Source: Nepenthes gracilis (lineage: Eukaryota; Streptophyta; Magnoliopsida; Caryophyllales; Nepenthaceae). Taken from it: a stretch of 64,000 nucleotides of DNA. Positions 34,726-46,944 of the stretch are shown piece after piece. The stretch lies in assembly GCA_033239525.1 (NCBI GenBank), contig BSYO01000014.1:3423351-3487350 (forward strand), in the 5' to 3' direction. Positions within the stretch are counted from its first letter, which is position 1. The number at the start of each line of letters is the position of its first letter. The translations under genes were made by a program, and so were the position numbers. Below the pieces are notes generated by a model that saw nothing but the letters and a program-made list of their open reading frames with translations, had not been told where the DNA came from and ran no database searches.

Positions 34726-35413
34726 TTTAGAGGTGCGCGGGAATATATTGAATGTGCGGTGGGAGTGTGTGGATATAAGAGTAAGGGGCTCGATGAGCAT
34801 TTTGTGGGAGGCCTAACTTCCTAAATGCACCGTAACGGGTGACTCACTTTGGTAGCATGAGAGAAGTTGTAAAAGATAGACGTTGGACGTAAATCTGAGA
34901 GTAGGAACTCTAGGAGTGTACGTCTTAATGCCTAGGCTCAGATTAGCGATTCGTGATTGGATCAGGAGATCTCCCTTCCTGTAAAAGGAGAGGGAATTCA
35001 TAGGCTCATAGGTGTGGAGCTTTGGGGTCAAGAATCTTCCTTACAGGGATTCGCCAGCTGTTGATTGTTGGTGGCAGCCGATGGTGTCAGTTGTCATTTT
35101 GTGGCGGTGAGGAGATCGTCATGCGTCGCCACCCAAGCTTAGTCTGCTTCTCGCGCGGGGATTAGCTGGCCAGTTGCAGGAAACGGCACTAGCCACGGCT
35201 AGCAGGGTTGACCTTCCCCTCATTGGCTCACCCATTCTGCACTACGCCTACCACCTGCAGCCGCATTAATGAGCTACAAAAGGTGCCAATTAGTTGCAGG
35301 TATTGGGCTAGCACGTTAGTCGTTTTAAGTTTTGGGTTGAGCTAATTGTCTAGGCCGCTGTTACCTGGATTGGACCTTGTGATCCCTGGGCCTTACCGAT
35401 ACTAGACCCAACA

Positions 35414-36540
35414 CTAGCTCCCATGCCTGGGCTGACTGATAGTCGAGGTCTGGCATGTCTGCTGAGGGTCCAGCTGGCCACCACGTGTCCTTTCTCGAGA
35501 TGCGCTAGACCTTGTTCTCGTTTGGCATTGCATCTTTCCGAAACAATCACGGAGGCTTTTCAGACGCCACAGAGATTCGATGCTCTAAAAGGAAGGGTTT
35601 GCACGCAAGAGTCCTCGTCTGTATCGAGGACTTTCCTGTTTTGTGAATGACGGCCATTGGGCAGCGTGCTTGCTGGGCACGGATGGGGTGCTGGCTCCCC
35701 TATAAACAAGGGAGCGCCCAACTAGAGAGACCCATGCCTTAGCCAATTCTTGGAGGAGTGATGCGAAACCCTTGGTTTGTCCCGCTTCTAGCGGGAGTTC
35801 GTAAGGGAATTGGATGGACTTGTTGAAGATCTGAAGCTTCTATCGAAGACTGTCTTCACGCCCTGTTCGCAGGCAATTCTTTATATTAATAAGGGTGGCT
35901 TGCCACTCTATTGCCGTTATACGCCTTCCTCGCGGTCAACATGGTTCCCAATGTACAGGAGGGTCCTTGCGGAGCTATCACGAGGCTCTTTGTCCTCAAG
36001 ATAGCGCATCGTCGATGGCCTCGACTGCGCCTGACAGATGATATGTGCCATCTGAGAGGAGGCAGAAGGTGGAGTCTCCATGGGGGGTAACGCGACCTAG
36101 TCGCGCCCCCTCTGGGATTGCTGCTATGGATATTGGTTCTACCGTTGCGGTTGGCATTTGGTGAACCTTCAGTGTCTAGCCAGCACCAGCAGCTCTGATG
36201 TTTGGGCAGATCAAGGTTTTGGTGGCGGAGTCAAAGAGATCTGATGTAGATCTTGTTCCGCGATAAGGCTTCAAGCATTCGGAGCCGTTATTCCGGACTT
36301 TATGTTTCGTGTTGTATCTTTTCCTTTTTTGTACTTTCACTATCGCAAGCTTTGTATTTTGAAAATGAAACTTTGATTAATAAAAGCAATAGTCGTTGCC
36401 TTTATTCTTCTGTTTTTGTCGCATGCATCTTCTTCCTTTTGCTACTTTGCGCATTACATTTCAAGGGCTATAGGACCCCCTCGCTATTGCACGCGCCAAT
36501 CCATGCGCTTGAGCATTCCTAGTTACCTGCAGTTTGTTCT
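35414..36540 (+). mobile_element. Internal region of the truncated gypsy-type element, with plus-strand promoter and poly(A)-like signals
   Basis: It follows the reversed LTR directly. A TATA-like CCTATAAACAAGGG lies near 35698-35711, and AATAAAAG is at about 36379. Several stops interrupt all frames between them. I recognise no domain. Confidence 0.4.
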
Positions 36541-36827
36541 GCCGGCGTCATCCCTCGAGTCCCAATGCAGACCATCGACAGGAAGACGTGGCAGAAACAG
36601 ATCGCTATTGTCTGTCGCCCTGGGAGATCAAAAGCTGCTGGCAGACGTCACATCCACCAGATATTCTGACACATTGATTGCATGGGAGGCCTTGGGGCGT
36701 CGTGTCATAATGGCTTACTTTAGAAAGGCGCAATGTTTCTAGGATCCGCTACGTGGAAGAAGCTTGTTGGCTCTCTCCTAATACGCTTCTTTTTCGGGGC
36801 GATAGCGTTTCACTGGGGGGTTTTTGG

Positions 36828-36836
36828 TTATTTAAA
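36828..36836 (+). promoter_or_regulatory. TATA-like box of the opposite-strand ORF
   Basis: TTATTTAAA lies about 50 bases upstream of the ATG at 36886, after a G+C-richer stretch, in the same arrangement as upstream of the extra ORF at 6300. Confidence 0.4.
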
Positions 36837-36885
36837 CGTCTGAACTCCCTCTAAGGCTTTTGTGTCTTTTAGTGGCTTCAAGAGC

Positions 36886-37310
36886 ATGAAACGTGCATTA
36901 TCTTTGCCTCCTTTTGTCTCGACACCAATGGAAAGACTATCTTCTTCATCAGAATCTGAGCCGTCCTCTTGGGAATCTGTGAGGGGTACACACGCCTTAG
37001 AGATCCATGACGAGGCTGCACCAGGCGTTGCGGTAGCAAAAGGCTGTCACTCAGAGGCCTCTGTTGTAGGACCGATGAGATTTCTGAGGGTACTGCCAGG
37101 CTTTGAGATGGAGGGGGCGTCCACTTCCACACGGTGCCGTAGGCCTCGGCGAGTGGACCCTGCACTTCATCAAGTTGCCAGGGCCATGGAGGACATGGAG
37201 GCGCTCGTGCAGACCACTGCCAACGTGGTCAAGCAGGCTCAGGCTTGGGCGGCGCGCTTCAAGCAAGCGTGGACGGAGTCAGAAGCAAGGGCGTCGAGGT
37301 TTGGGCTAGG
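36886..37310 (+). pseudogene. N-terminal fragment of an extra retroelement ORF (opposite strand to the LTRs)
   Basis: ATG at 36886 opens a frame (MKRALSLPPFVSTP) with a Ser/Glu-rich segment, an Arg-rich stretch and a helical Ala/Gln/Glu-rich part (EALVQTTANVVKQAQAWAA). At about 37265 the sequence passes into a reversed LTR, so the open frame beyond that point is chance. Position and orientation match the extra ORFs of Tat-type elements, but the conserved domain seen at 6407 is not present. It is a truncated relic; no function assigned. Confidence 0.4.
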
Positions 37311-37454
37311 CTGCAAGGTTTTCGTCGTCTTCTTGCCAGCGGGGCGCCACGTGTGTCTCTCCTGCAGTTGGGCTGGGCTCGCCGTCCTTTATGGGCTCTA
37401 ACACTCTTCGTGGGCTTCGCCATCCTTTCATGGGCATTGACATGGGACCCAACA
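37265..37454 (-). mobile_element. Fragment of a reversed LTR, TGTTGGG family (LTR start)
   Basis: The plus strand ends GACATGGGACCCAACA, the exact reverse of the LTR starts at 39944 and 43534, and the preceding 'ggctgggctcg..atcct' also matches. Only ~190 bp of the ~940-bp LTR remain. Right flank CATAG belongs to block B; no CATAG precedes the left LTR. Confidence 0.7.
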
Positions 37455-37486
37455 CATAGAATATAAATGTTAGAATAAACTAATAA

Positions 37487-37521
<35 letters not shown>

Positions 37522-37682
37522 AGACAACAAAGATATTATTGTCACTTTGACTATTCATACAAATTGAAAACTTTTGCGTGGATATTGTCCCTAGCATTAG
37601 GGTGATATTAGGAGATGAGATAATCATAATTAAAAAAATGTTTAATAGTTAATATTTTAAATTATAAAAAATTATATATAAT

Positions 37683-39110
37683 TAATGAACCTGACACTTA
37701 TAAGTCGACCTGAAATCAGACCTACAGGAAAAAGTGTCCTAGAAGCCTTGGGCCACAGGGTTCCAAACCTTTCTTAATAAAGATATAACAAACAAATAAA
37801 GTAGTCCTATGTACAGATCTGACAATACCATACCATAATAAAAAAGGCTCCTTACGGCCCAAGACCCAAAAGGCATTGCAAAAGGCACAGACAGTATGAC
37901 CCAAGTTCACCCAATAAAGTATGAGCCATTGGAGATACCTGTTGGACAAGCCCATAAATGTGGCTTAACAGATCCAACTCATCAAACAATCTCATGCGAT
38001 CATGCCCCTAATTGTCTGGTATAGTATAGCCCATTGGGAGAATACGATTTTGGTGCCTTTAGCACACCAAGACTGTAGGGCCACACGATTAACCATTCTT
38101 CATAGTGCTAGTAGCACTCCAATATCGGCTAATTACAGCACACTTTTTTTACAAATATTTTCCTTCCTCAAGAGGAGGGGGCTTCTCAAGGTCAAAAATT
38201 CAAAAAGAGAGATAACTAAATAACACAACCATCAGCCTCAAAGCTACTCTCCAAAGAAGGCATTCCATCCTCTAAACCACCCTCTCGTAGGGTCCATCTA
38301 AAAAACCGCTCGTTAATCGAGTGTACTCATCAGAACTCAATATTCCACCTCAAAGCTACCCCCCAATTGAACATACTTATTGAAACTCAATACTCCATTT
38401 TTAAGCCGCTCTCCAATTAAGCATACTCATCAGAATCCAATTCTCCATATTTAAGCAGCTCCCAAACCAAACGCACTTATCGGAACCTAATTCTTCATCT
38501 CCAAATTGTTCCCCAATCATCTGTACTTACTGGAGTTCAATCATCCATCTCTAAGTCATTTTCCAATCAAGTGCATTCATCAAAATTTAATCCTCCATCT
38601 TTAAATTGCACCCTATTTGAATGCAATCCTCATAGTCCAATTATCTATGTTTAGGCCACTCTCCAATTAAATGCATTTATTAAAACCTAATCTTTCATCT
38701 CTAAGTCATTCTCCAACCGAATACACTAATTAGAGTTCAATCCTTTATCTATAAGTCACTCCTCAACCGAGCACACTCGTCAAAACACAGTCATCCATCT
38801 CTAAATCGCTTCCCAATCGAGCACACACATCGAAGCCAAACTCTCCACTAACACTCAATCTCTTGAATTATGCATCTTTGTATTATTACCTCCTCTTATA
38901 TTTCTATCTTTTTGAGAAAGATTTCTAACTTAAATATCGAAAGATATAAGAAAAAATAAGTCCCGCTATCGTTTAACTTCTTCTTCGTTAGTTGTGGTGT
39001 GTATGATTTATATTTGAAATAACGAAGATCAAACCCTTCTCAACTCGACCTACCGAAAATATTAGAAAGCTCTATAATTCGTTCAGTAATTTAGATCCCC
39101 GAACGTATCA
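37683..39110 (+). mobile_element. Solo LTR of the TGAT...ATCA family in block B
   Basis: The insertion starts TAATGAACCTGAC and ends CGAACGTATCA with ATAAT on both sides (37678-37682 and 39111-39115). About ten diverged ~60-bp repeats fill 38280-38850 (core CTCATC..AACTCAATCCTCCATCTCTAAG in parts). The 3' end holds the family motif 'ttaaatatcgaaagatat...gtgtgtatgattt'. Blocks A and C lack it at this site. Confidence 0.75.
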
Positions 39111-39205
39111 ATAATATCTTTATATTTTTTATAATATTAATATCTATTAAATATTTAATATAATAATAATCTTTAAAATAATTATTTAAATAATTTTTTA
39201 ATTTT

Positions 39206-39395
39206 AAATCTTATCTGATAGATTTTATTCTATTTTAAGTCACTACACCTAATTCGGGACCATTTTTAATTGATAGATATGAAATGAAGATAAATCTTTT
39301 AAATCTTATCTGATAGATTTTATTCTATTTTAAGTCACTACACCTAATTCGGGACCATTTTTAATTGATAGATATGAAATGAAGATAAATCTTTT
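39206..39395. repeat. Perfect 95-bp tandem duplication in block B
   Basis: Bases 39206-39300 and 39301-39395 are identical. The segment is single in blocks A (near 2740-2830) and C (near 61940-62040), so this is a recent local duplication in B only. Confidence 0.9.
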
Positions 39396-39943
39396 ACCAA
39401 AATGATAATTCCCCTAAATATTGTCCAGCTATTAGAAAATGATTGTTCAATGGAGAAGACAAAAAGAAATCAAAATTGAAAATTGAGAGTACAGAGCACC
39501 TCAAAGGGAACAAATTAAAAGTCCGCTAATTGATTGCTAGTCCCTTCATAAAATTTTCTAAGTAAATGACTACATGGATCGGGAAGGCTTCTATTTTTTA
39601 AAAATTAAAATTTATTTTTAAAATTTAAATTATTAATATTTAAATAAATAATTATAATTTAATTATTTTTAAAATATAAAAAATTATTTATTAAATTATA
39701 ATTATTTATTTAAAAATAGATGGCTAAGATGTGAAAAAAAATAATATATATCTCTTAAACTCATTAACTATAAGAGTTATTCTTGTTAACTGCGGTTAAT
39801 TTTTTAGATAGATAAAAGATAAAGATTAAGATAAATTTTATTTTCATAAGATATATAGGGCATTATTTTTTAATATTTTGATAATTTATTTTTAAATAAA
39901 TAATTATAATTTAATTATTTTATAAAAAATTAATTAAAATTAA

Positions 39944-40881
39944 TGTTGGGTCCCATGTCACGGCCCTTGAAAGATGTCCAGGCCCACGAAGGATGTTAGG
40001 GCCTGCGAAGGATATCGAGCCCAGCCGATCCGAGGCATGACAAGAGAGAGATACGGCGCCCTGCCAAAGTAAGACGACGAGCGCCCAGTGATTAAGCATT
40101 AACGCACGAAAGAAAAAAATGCACGCGAAAAAGAAAGAGAGAAAAAGCGGCCAATGGAGAACTAGACTACGCCGACAGCAGCAAACGCCCGGGCACAACC
40201 AAATAATCCCCTCGTGAAGACCAGGGCGTGGCAGAAAGATCGTGAGTTTGCTCCGCACAAAGAAACGACAACATGACATGGCCTAAGGTCAATGACAGTG
40301 ATCAAAGGCAAGGAAGCCCTTGCAACGGGCATTCTGGCGCCTAGAGTCCAATGGGGAGGAGCCTATAAGAGCTCCCGCTCCCCGTAGAGAAAATGATTCG
40401 AATTCCGATCCTTCCTCCTCTAAATAGATCACGCAAGAGAAAGAACTCAAACTGAGACAAGGCTCATCTCCGGTGGCCACAAACGAGCCCATCCCTCTTA
40501 CGATCACCGTCCCCACGCCAGTTCAGTCAACGGGAAGCCAGCCACCCATTGCGATGCACTAAGGAAGCTAGGCCTTCCGTAACCTGCTCATTGCATCCAC
40601 CATTCTAAAACATACACATCACTCACGTTTCATCAGCACCCATTCGCAAACCGCTTGCCGCGTGCGCCATTTCCGTTCATTACGGAAACTTGCTGACTTG
40701 AGCGTCGGAGTGGTCGTGGTGAGAGAAATCCCGCCGGACCTCTGATCTCTTATTTGTTATTTGTATTGTGCAGGTCTAGGTTTAGAGTTACGGAGATCGG
40801 ACCCTTTGCCTGGTGCCACCACACACTTGTGAATCCGAAGGGTCCCTAATTTATACGACAACCGCGACTCGAGACACAACA
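39944..40881 (+). mobile_element. 938-bp solo LTR, TGTTGGG...AACA family
   Basis: The ends are TGTTGGGTCCCATGTC and GAGACACAACA, and ATTAA flanks both sides (39939-39943 and 40882-40886), a perfect 5-bp target duplication. The 3' region reads 'ttgagcgtcggagtgg', 'ctcttatttg' and 'ttgtgcaggtc'. Short open frames on either strand here are not genes. Confidence 0.92.
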
Positions 40882-42295
40882 ATTAATTATTTATTTAAAA
40901 ATAAAATATTAAGATAGAGAGGCACAAACTCCTTTATCTTTTAACAAGATGGCCCCTCTCCTTTCGAATTAGAGAGGGTATATTTTTTTCAAGTTTTTTA
41001 ATTTTAATTATTTATTGAAAATATAAATAATTATATTAATTATTTTTTAAAAAAATTAAAAAAAATTAAGTTAACATTTTAAAGCCATAACTTTGGATAA
41101 AAGTTGGTGCAACACCAATCTGAAGAAATAATGGATCATCGAAAAGTTGGTGATCTAACGGCTGAAGTTTGTCTCACCAAATCCATCTAAAACAATTGGT
41201 GACGGCGTATTGTCGGCTAGAATATTTAATTTTTTAGGATTCGAAAAGCTGAAAATATTTATTTTTTAATATTGTAATTATTTTTTAATATATAGTTATA
41301 AATTATATTTTTTATAAAAATAAAAAATAATCAAAATAATTATACTACAGTTATTTATTTAAAAATAAATAATTAATATTTTAAAAAGAATAAGTGGTCC
41401 GTCTCACGCTTTTGGACTTTGAAGTGGAACACGTCAGGCATGACGCGTCCTCTCGCAGGTTCATGCTTCTGCTCTTGGGTTCATGCATACGTGCGGGGGT
41501 TATATATATTTTTTAATTATTTACTTTAAAATAAATATTTATAATTTAATAATTAATTTTTTTAAAAAAATAATTAAATTATAACTATTTATTTAAATAT
41601 CGTGTTAGATTAAAAGATAAATGGCTCCATCTCTTCAAAAAAGATGGAGCCTTTCTGATCCCCGTATGTGTGGCCGTATTTTTTATTATTTTATAATTTT
41701 ACTGTATTTTAAAATGATTTAAAATACTTAATAGAAAAATTAAATAAATTTTGTATTAATTTGTTTTTAAATATTAATAAAAAATAAAATAAAAATAAAA
41801 TAAGTCTTGGATGAAAATAATTTTTCAAAGTTATCTTTAATGTGATTTTTTATACTTTTATTATATTATTTTTCTATATAATTTCTTGCATAAATTAAAC
41901 ATAAAAGATATTTTTTATATTATATTTATTTATTTATAATCACCCAATTTTTTTTTTATGAAAGCCATAAAATAAAATTTTACACAATAATTTTAAACCA
42001 TATGATAAATTACTAGATAATTTTTCGTTAAGGGTCTATTCAATGGTCCTAAAATATTAGTTTAATTATTTAATTTATTCAATTATAGCATTTTTTCAAA
42101 AAAGAGAGAGGCTAAATAAGACACTAATATTGACATTTATTTTTTTATGAACTATTTAAAATTGTATAAAATTATATATGAAAGATTATTTTTTAAAACA
42201 GTAATTTTGGCAGAGAATGTGATTATATTATAAGGTTATAATTAAATATATTAAAATTATATGATTTTTAGATTTTTTAATCTACAAATAAATAT

Positions 42296-42942
42296 TGATG
42301 GATTTGATCTGTCCAACCTAGGAAGATGACTCACAATTAAAAATAACAAGCTTAGAATCCGAACATTGTCTCATCCGATCCAGGAAGGCTAATCAGCCAA
42401 AATGACCTCGACAACCTAATCAGGACGACCCACGACTTTCTTCCTACACACTAAAGAAATTATAATCGTTGGTCAATTAGGATTTTCTTATCCATTCGAA
42501 TAGTTCAACAGGCAGTTATTACCAATTAGAGAAAACCAAACTACCAACTAACGCCATTAGTATCTTTTCATTATAACAAAAAATGAGGAACGAATGAAAA
42601 AATAAGAGGAAAAAAGGGAATAGACCATAAAAAAAAGACTACTAAAATGCTCCCCTCTAAGCGCATTTCTCTCTCAAAGATGCTTCTCATCAAGCGTAGC
42701 ATACTCAATCACCTCACACGTGCATTGCCACTCTCATTCTATATCTTTTATTAATTTGAATGTTTAAACAATATATATCAAAAAAGAATCCACAAATTCT
42801 CTAATTTCTTACTTGTTCATTATGTTGTATAAAATCTATGTTCAAAATTATAAAGATCAAACCCACTTTAAATCAATTCAACACGAAGATCTAACCTACC
42901 GCTTCTTAATCCGTACAATAACTTAGAACAATGGACTTATTA
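42296..42942 (+). mobile_element. Degenerate short solo LTR, TGAT...ATTA
   Basis: It begins TGATGGATTTGATC and ends GGACTTATTA, with near-matching flanks AATAT / AATAG. The interior has a leader-like CT-rich stretch (42655-42720) and family end motifs (AGATCAAACCCAC, TTAATCCGTACAATAACTTAG). At ~650 bp it has internal deletions; termini are mutated, so boundaries are tentative. Confidence 0.55.
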
Positions 42943-43533
42943 AATAGGTTAGACAATAATCTAAAGATTTTTTCTAAATTTGTGATTATAAAAATATTAT
43001 TTTATAAACTTTAGAATGTAAATACATGTCAATTTTAAAAGTAACGTTTATGTTATATTGTTTTAATGTTTATATCGAATTCATTTAGTCCACGAGCTTC
43101 AACAAAACGATTTTAAGACAAACGCCTATGTAAATTGATTCTATTAGTTAGAATATATAAAATAAAGATAAAGAATTTTTTTTTTTAAATTTTTTATGTG
43201 TTTGTAACCGACAATGTGTTGTCTTTTTATTAAAAAGGAAAGTGACCCAGTTAAAAATAAAAGAGTATATTGATGGCAATTGTATAAATTATATGAATTT
43301 GAAGATATCAATCATTTAAATTAATAGAGATATTATTATAATATCCTAACACTATCAGTTAATAACTTGTTAAACTAATATTATATGTATTACTTAGATT
43401 ATAAGTTGACATTCTTAGAGTATTTGTTTTCTTATTTATAAAAATTTAAAGGATTTTATTAGATAATTATTAGTTATCAAAATTTTTTTTTCATAATCAA
43501 AAAATATATATTAATTTGATTTATCATTTTTAG
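42943..43533. other. AT-rich DNA
   Basis: No gene, repeat terminus or RNA gene is recognised. Confidence 0.5.
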
Positions 43534-44495
43534 TGTTGGGTCCCATGTCCAGGCCCATGAAAGATCTCGAGGCCCATGGAAAGGATGGCGAAACCCGTGC
43601 AGGATAACAAGCCCAGCCTAGTTGCGCAGGAAGTGTATGCAGAGCCACGCTGATAGAAGGCGGCAAAAACTCCGCAGCGCATTAATGCGCTGTCGAAAAA
43701 CCAACAGAAAGGTGGAAAGGCCAGCCAATAGAGAGGCAGTTGGCACAGCGCCAACGGCTCACGCCGCTGCCTGCAGGTAGCCATCCAATCCTCGCTCAGG
43801 AGGATACCAGGCGTGGCCGGCAGCTCCCAAGAGCCTGCTAGCCACGGCAAAACGACAGCCAACATGACCGGTGGTCCACGACAGCGACCAGCGGCAAGGG
43901 AGCCCTCACAATGGGCATCTTGGCGCCCAGAGTCCAATGGGGATGGGCCTATAAGAGCTCCCACACCCCGCAGAGAAAGGGATTTCGACTTCCTGATTCC
44001 GATTCTAATTCCCAAGAATTCGAACTCTGATCCCCCACACTCTGAACGAACTCACAGGGAGGCAAGAGCTGGAACTGAGGAGTGACTCACTTCTATTTCG
44101 CATAAGCTAGCTCGATCATTAACCCCACATCTTCTCAAACTATGAAAAAGTTAGCCACCTGTCGCAGTGCACCAAGGAAGCCAGGCCTTTCACAACCTGC
44201 TCACTGCATTCTCTATACCATCATACATGCATCTCACACGCTTCTACAGCATTCATCTGCACACTGCTCATAGCGTGTGCCGTTCTCGTTTATTGCGGGA
44301 ATTTGCTGACTTGAGCGTTGGAGCGGCCTCGGTGGGAGAAATCCTGCCGGACCCCTGACCTCTTATTTGTTGTTTGTGTTGTGCAAGTCCAGGTTCATAG
44401 AGACGGAGACCGGACCTTTCGTCTGACGCCACCGCGTGCTTGAAAATCCGAATACTCTCTAATCCGTATGGCAACCGCGGACCCAGGACGGAACA
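43534..44495 (+). mobile_element. 962-bp solo LTR, TGTTGGG...AACA family
   Basis: The ends are TGTTGGGTCCCATGTC and AGGACGGAACA, and TTTAG flanks both sides (43529-43533 and 44496-44500). It is the sister of the LTR at 39944-40881 and of the reversed LTR split by the LINE. The frame on the minus strand across 43530-44015 is chance coding. Confidence 0.92.
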
Positions 44496-44758
44496 TTTAG
44501 ATTTATTTTGGACAATATATTTAATTATAAATATTTATGCTATTGTACATTCAGTAAAAAAATAAGCATAATATGTATTATTGATGGGTAGAACAATACT
44601 TAGGTTTGCCAAATCTAATGCATAGAAGAAAAAAGACCCAAATAATGACAGCTCTATAGAAAATCCTCTAAATCCATGAAGCAAAGGATACGACGATTGA
44701 TCTAAAAGACGTGGCCCGAACTGTATAGCATTGGAAGAGTAATAGTAGACATTTGATG

Positions 44759-46944
44759 TGTAATATTTCGTTTTTTGATTGGATTATTTTAATATTAATT
44801 ATGATTTTGGATATTTCAGACGTGGTGAAAGTAAATTAAAATATTTTAAAATTTTGAGGAATGATCTGAATTTTGGAGCAGCGCTCGAGGTACGCCTGTG
44901 CTATTATTCGGAATCCGATTTAAATTTTAAAATTAAAAAAAAGGGGAAAAGAAAATGATATATAATAATAATAATAATAATAAAAAAGAAAAAAGAAAAA
45001 GAAAAAGGGGGAGAAAAGAGTTGGGGAGAGTGAGAGAAGAGGAGAGAGGGGCGGCAAGGAAGAGGAGAAAGGAGAAGGAGGAAGAGGGCGGCAGCGGCGG
45101 CGCAGGTGAACGGCGATCGATCCGGGAAGGTTGGCGACGGCCGTTCGAGGAGGCAGGCTGTGGTAGCGGTGCGACTAAAGCCTTGCACAGAGAGGAGAGA
45201 GGGCAGCGCGGGGCGCTCATGAAGCAGGAGAGAGAAAGGCTCGATTGGAATGCTTCGAGACATCATTTCTTCAGATCTGTGGAATATAATGTTAATGGAA
45301 GTATCTTTTAGCCCTATTCTTGGTCTGATTTAATTTCTGATACATTTTGACTACTTTGAAAGATTTTACTAACATGCATGTATTTTTATATACCCTTAAT
45401 TTATCAATTGTGTACATGCATGTATATTTTATCGATTGTGCGGTGATTTTATACTGGTATTTATGATTTGGAGGGATTTTGAACACCCAGATGATATATA
45501 TGTATGTTTGTGTATAAATATATTGTGAAACCATGAACTAGGCCTTGCACTAATCTGCATGCTGCCTGGTGCGAGATCACTACGGGACCATGGCGGTCCG
45601 AGACCCTAGGGGTCGATTTGTGATTCGAGACATTGGCTATTTGTGGTGCCACTCCCGACGGGGAGGCTTAGTCCCGACGGGGACGTATATGATAGGTTAC
45701 TTTCGCCAGAAGAAAGGTTGAGACATTTTGTAACTGACCTGCCCCACTGTGTATTTAATTGAGGACCATTGTAAGAAATTGACAGAAAATTAATATATTC
45801 GGACGTTTTAATATATAACTAAAACTTGAGGTTGTACTCAAAACCGCGGGTAGTAAAATATATTGAGCAAGTTCCTAATCTATGAGAGACAGAGTTCATG
45901 GATGGCCTTGAGTTACTGGCCTAAACCATAACCGAGCCTTGAGCTGCTAACTTAAATCGCAGCCGATATAGCCGTGGTTACCGGACGAGGGTAACCCTTC
46001 CTCAAGTTGGTATCATTGATATTTGGTTCTCTGATTTCGTGCATGCTTTGTATTTCTACATGTGTTGCGTGGACGATGATTTGAGATACGTGGTTTGGCC
46101 CACGGATGGGCGATAGGAATGTCTCGTACGTACTGATGTGATAAACCCGGAACATGTTTTGATTTATATTTTAGTTTCGGCAGTCTTCTATTGATTTCTG
46201 CATTATGAGTTTTAGATTCAGATGACGTATGTATCTCACGCGGATGTGGTGACAATCGCGATTATGTAATGTGACATCGGATCATTTGATATGATATCGT
46301 CTACGAGATTTTACCGAATCATGATTTATATGATTTTTTGTCCCGGAGGGACGAGTTATTACGGACGACGATTTAGCATGAGATATCTCCTCGATTTTCA
46401 GAAATTTTACGGACATTGTGTTTTATTTTACGTGATTACTATGCGATATCCCTGCTTGTGATTTATGTGTACCATTTTATACTATTTTTGAGACTTGTTG
46501 AGCTCTAGGCTCATATTTTCATGTTTTATCCTTTCAAACCAGTGGCCTGGATACGCTTGTAGAGCTCGGACGTTGTCTGATGCGGTAGATCCTTATCGGT
46601 GAGTTGAGATATTCATATTGGTTATATTTCTAATCTCGATGATATATTATGGTTTTGTCTATGGCCGAATGAGGGCCTTGATTCATGTATAGAATATGTT
46701 TGGAGTTATCGTGTTATGTTAATGAGTTGTTGTAATGTTGAATACTTCCATTGCGATATTTGGATAGCAGGTCGTGTATTGTGTCTGTTCAGATTTATAT
46801 CCGATGAGATCTTGTGCGGGGTTTATCATATTGGGTCCTGTATGTGTTCGGATTGTCACGTCTGAGTTGGGTTATTATGGTTAACAGAATATATATTATT
46901 GATTTTATTTTGACCTGTGAATATTGTGTTTCTAGGTCGTGACA
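44759..46944 (+). mobile_element. 2.2-kb solo LTR, TGTAATAT...CGTGACA family
   Basis: It starts TGTAATATTTCG and ends CTAGGTCGTGACA, with TGATG on both sides (44754-44758 and 46945-46949). An (AAT)n run followed by a long purine tract (44960-45080) matches the layout of the LTR at 11522. No protein domain is seen; long open frames in the purine tract are artefacts. Confidence 0.9.

Larger units (their letters stand above)
30395..35413 (-). mobile_element. Reversed LTR of the TGTTGGG...AACA family, interrupted by a LINE
   Basis: Left part 30395-30592 and right part 34734-35413 together give about 880 bp that match, in reverse, the solo LTRs at 39944-40881 and 43534-44495: 'aggtcagaggtcgg', 'cccaccaaaaacactc', 'gctcaaatca', 'gagcattttgtgggaggcc' and the end AGACCCAACA at 35413. 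It is probably the 3' LTR of the truncated element to its right. The left flank (ATACT) is not repeated on the right. Confidence 0.75.
37455..42295. repeat. Duplicated intergenic block B (without its serine acetyltransferase)
   Basis: Block B starts at the equivalent of position 2416 in block A ('acatagaat...aaatgtta', ATT microsatellite) and follows A and C to about 41995, where A is interrupted. Landmarks: 'cactacacctaattcgggacc' (39240), 'gatggcccct' (40950), 'ggtgatctaacggctga' (41150), 'gtccgtctca...gacgcgtcctctcgc' (41399-41455). Two LTRs interrupt it. The acetyltransferase and its promoter, which precede this block in A and C, are absent; the LTR fragment ending at 37454 takes their place. 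Confidence 0.8.

Noticed and set aside
43530..44015. 161-codon minus-strand frame, and similar frames at 39920-40516
   Set aside because: They overlap solo LTRs end to end and are not conserved as frames between sister LTRs.
44904..45311. Lys/Arg/Glu-rich and Ser/Leu-rich frames, also at 11904-12196 and 58607-59075
   Set aside because: Purine-tract artefacts in the same position of one LTR family.
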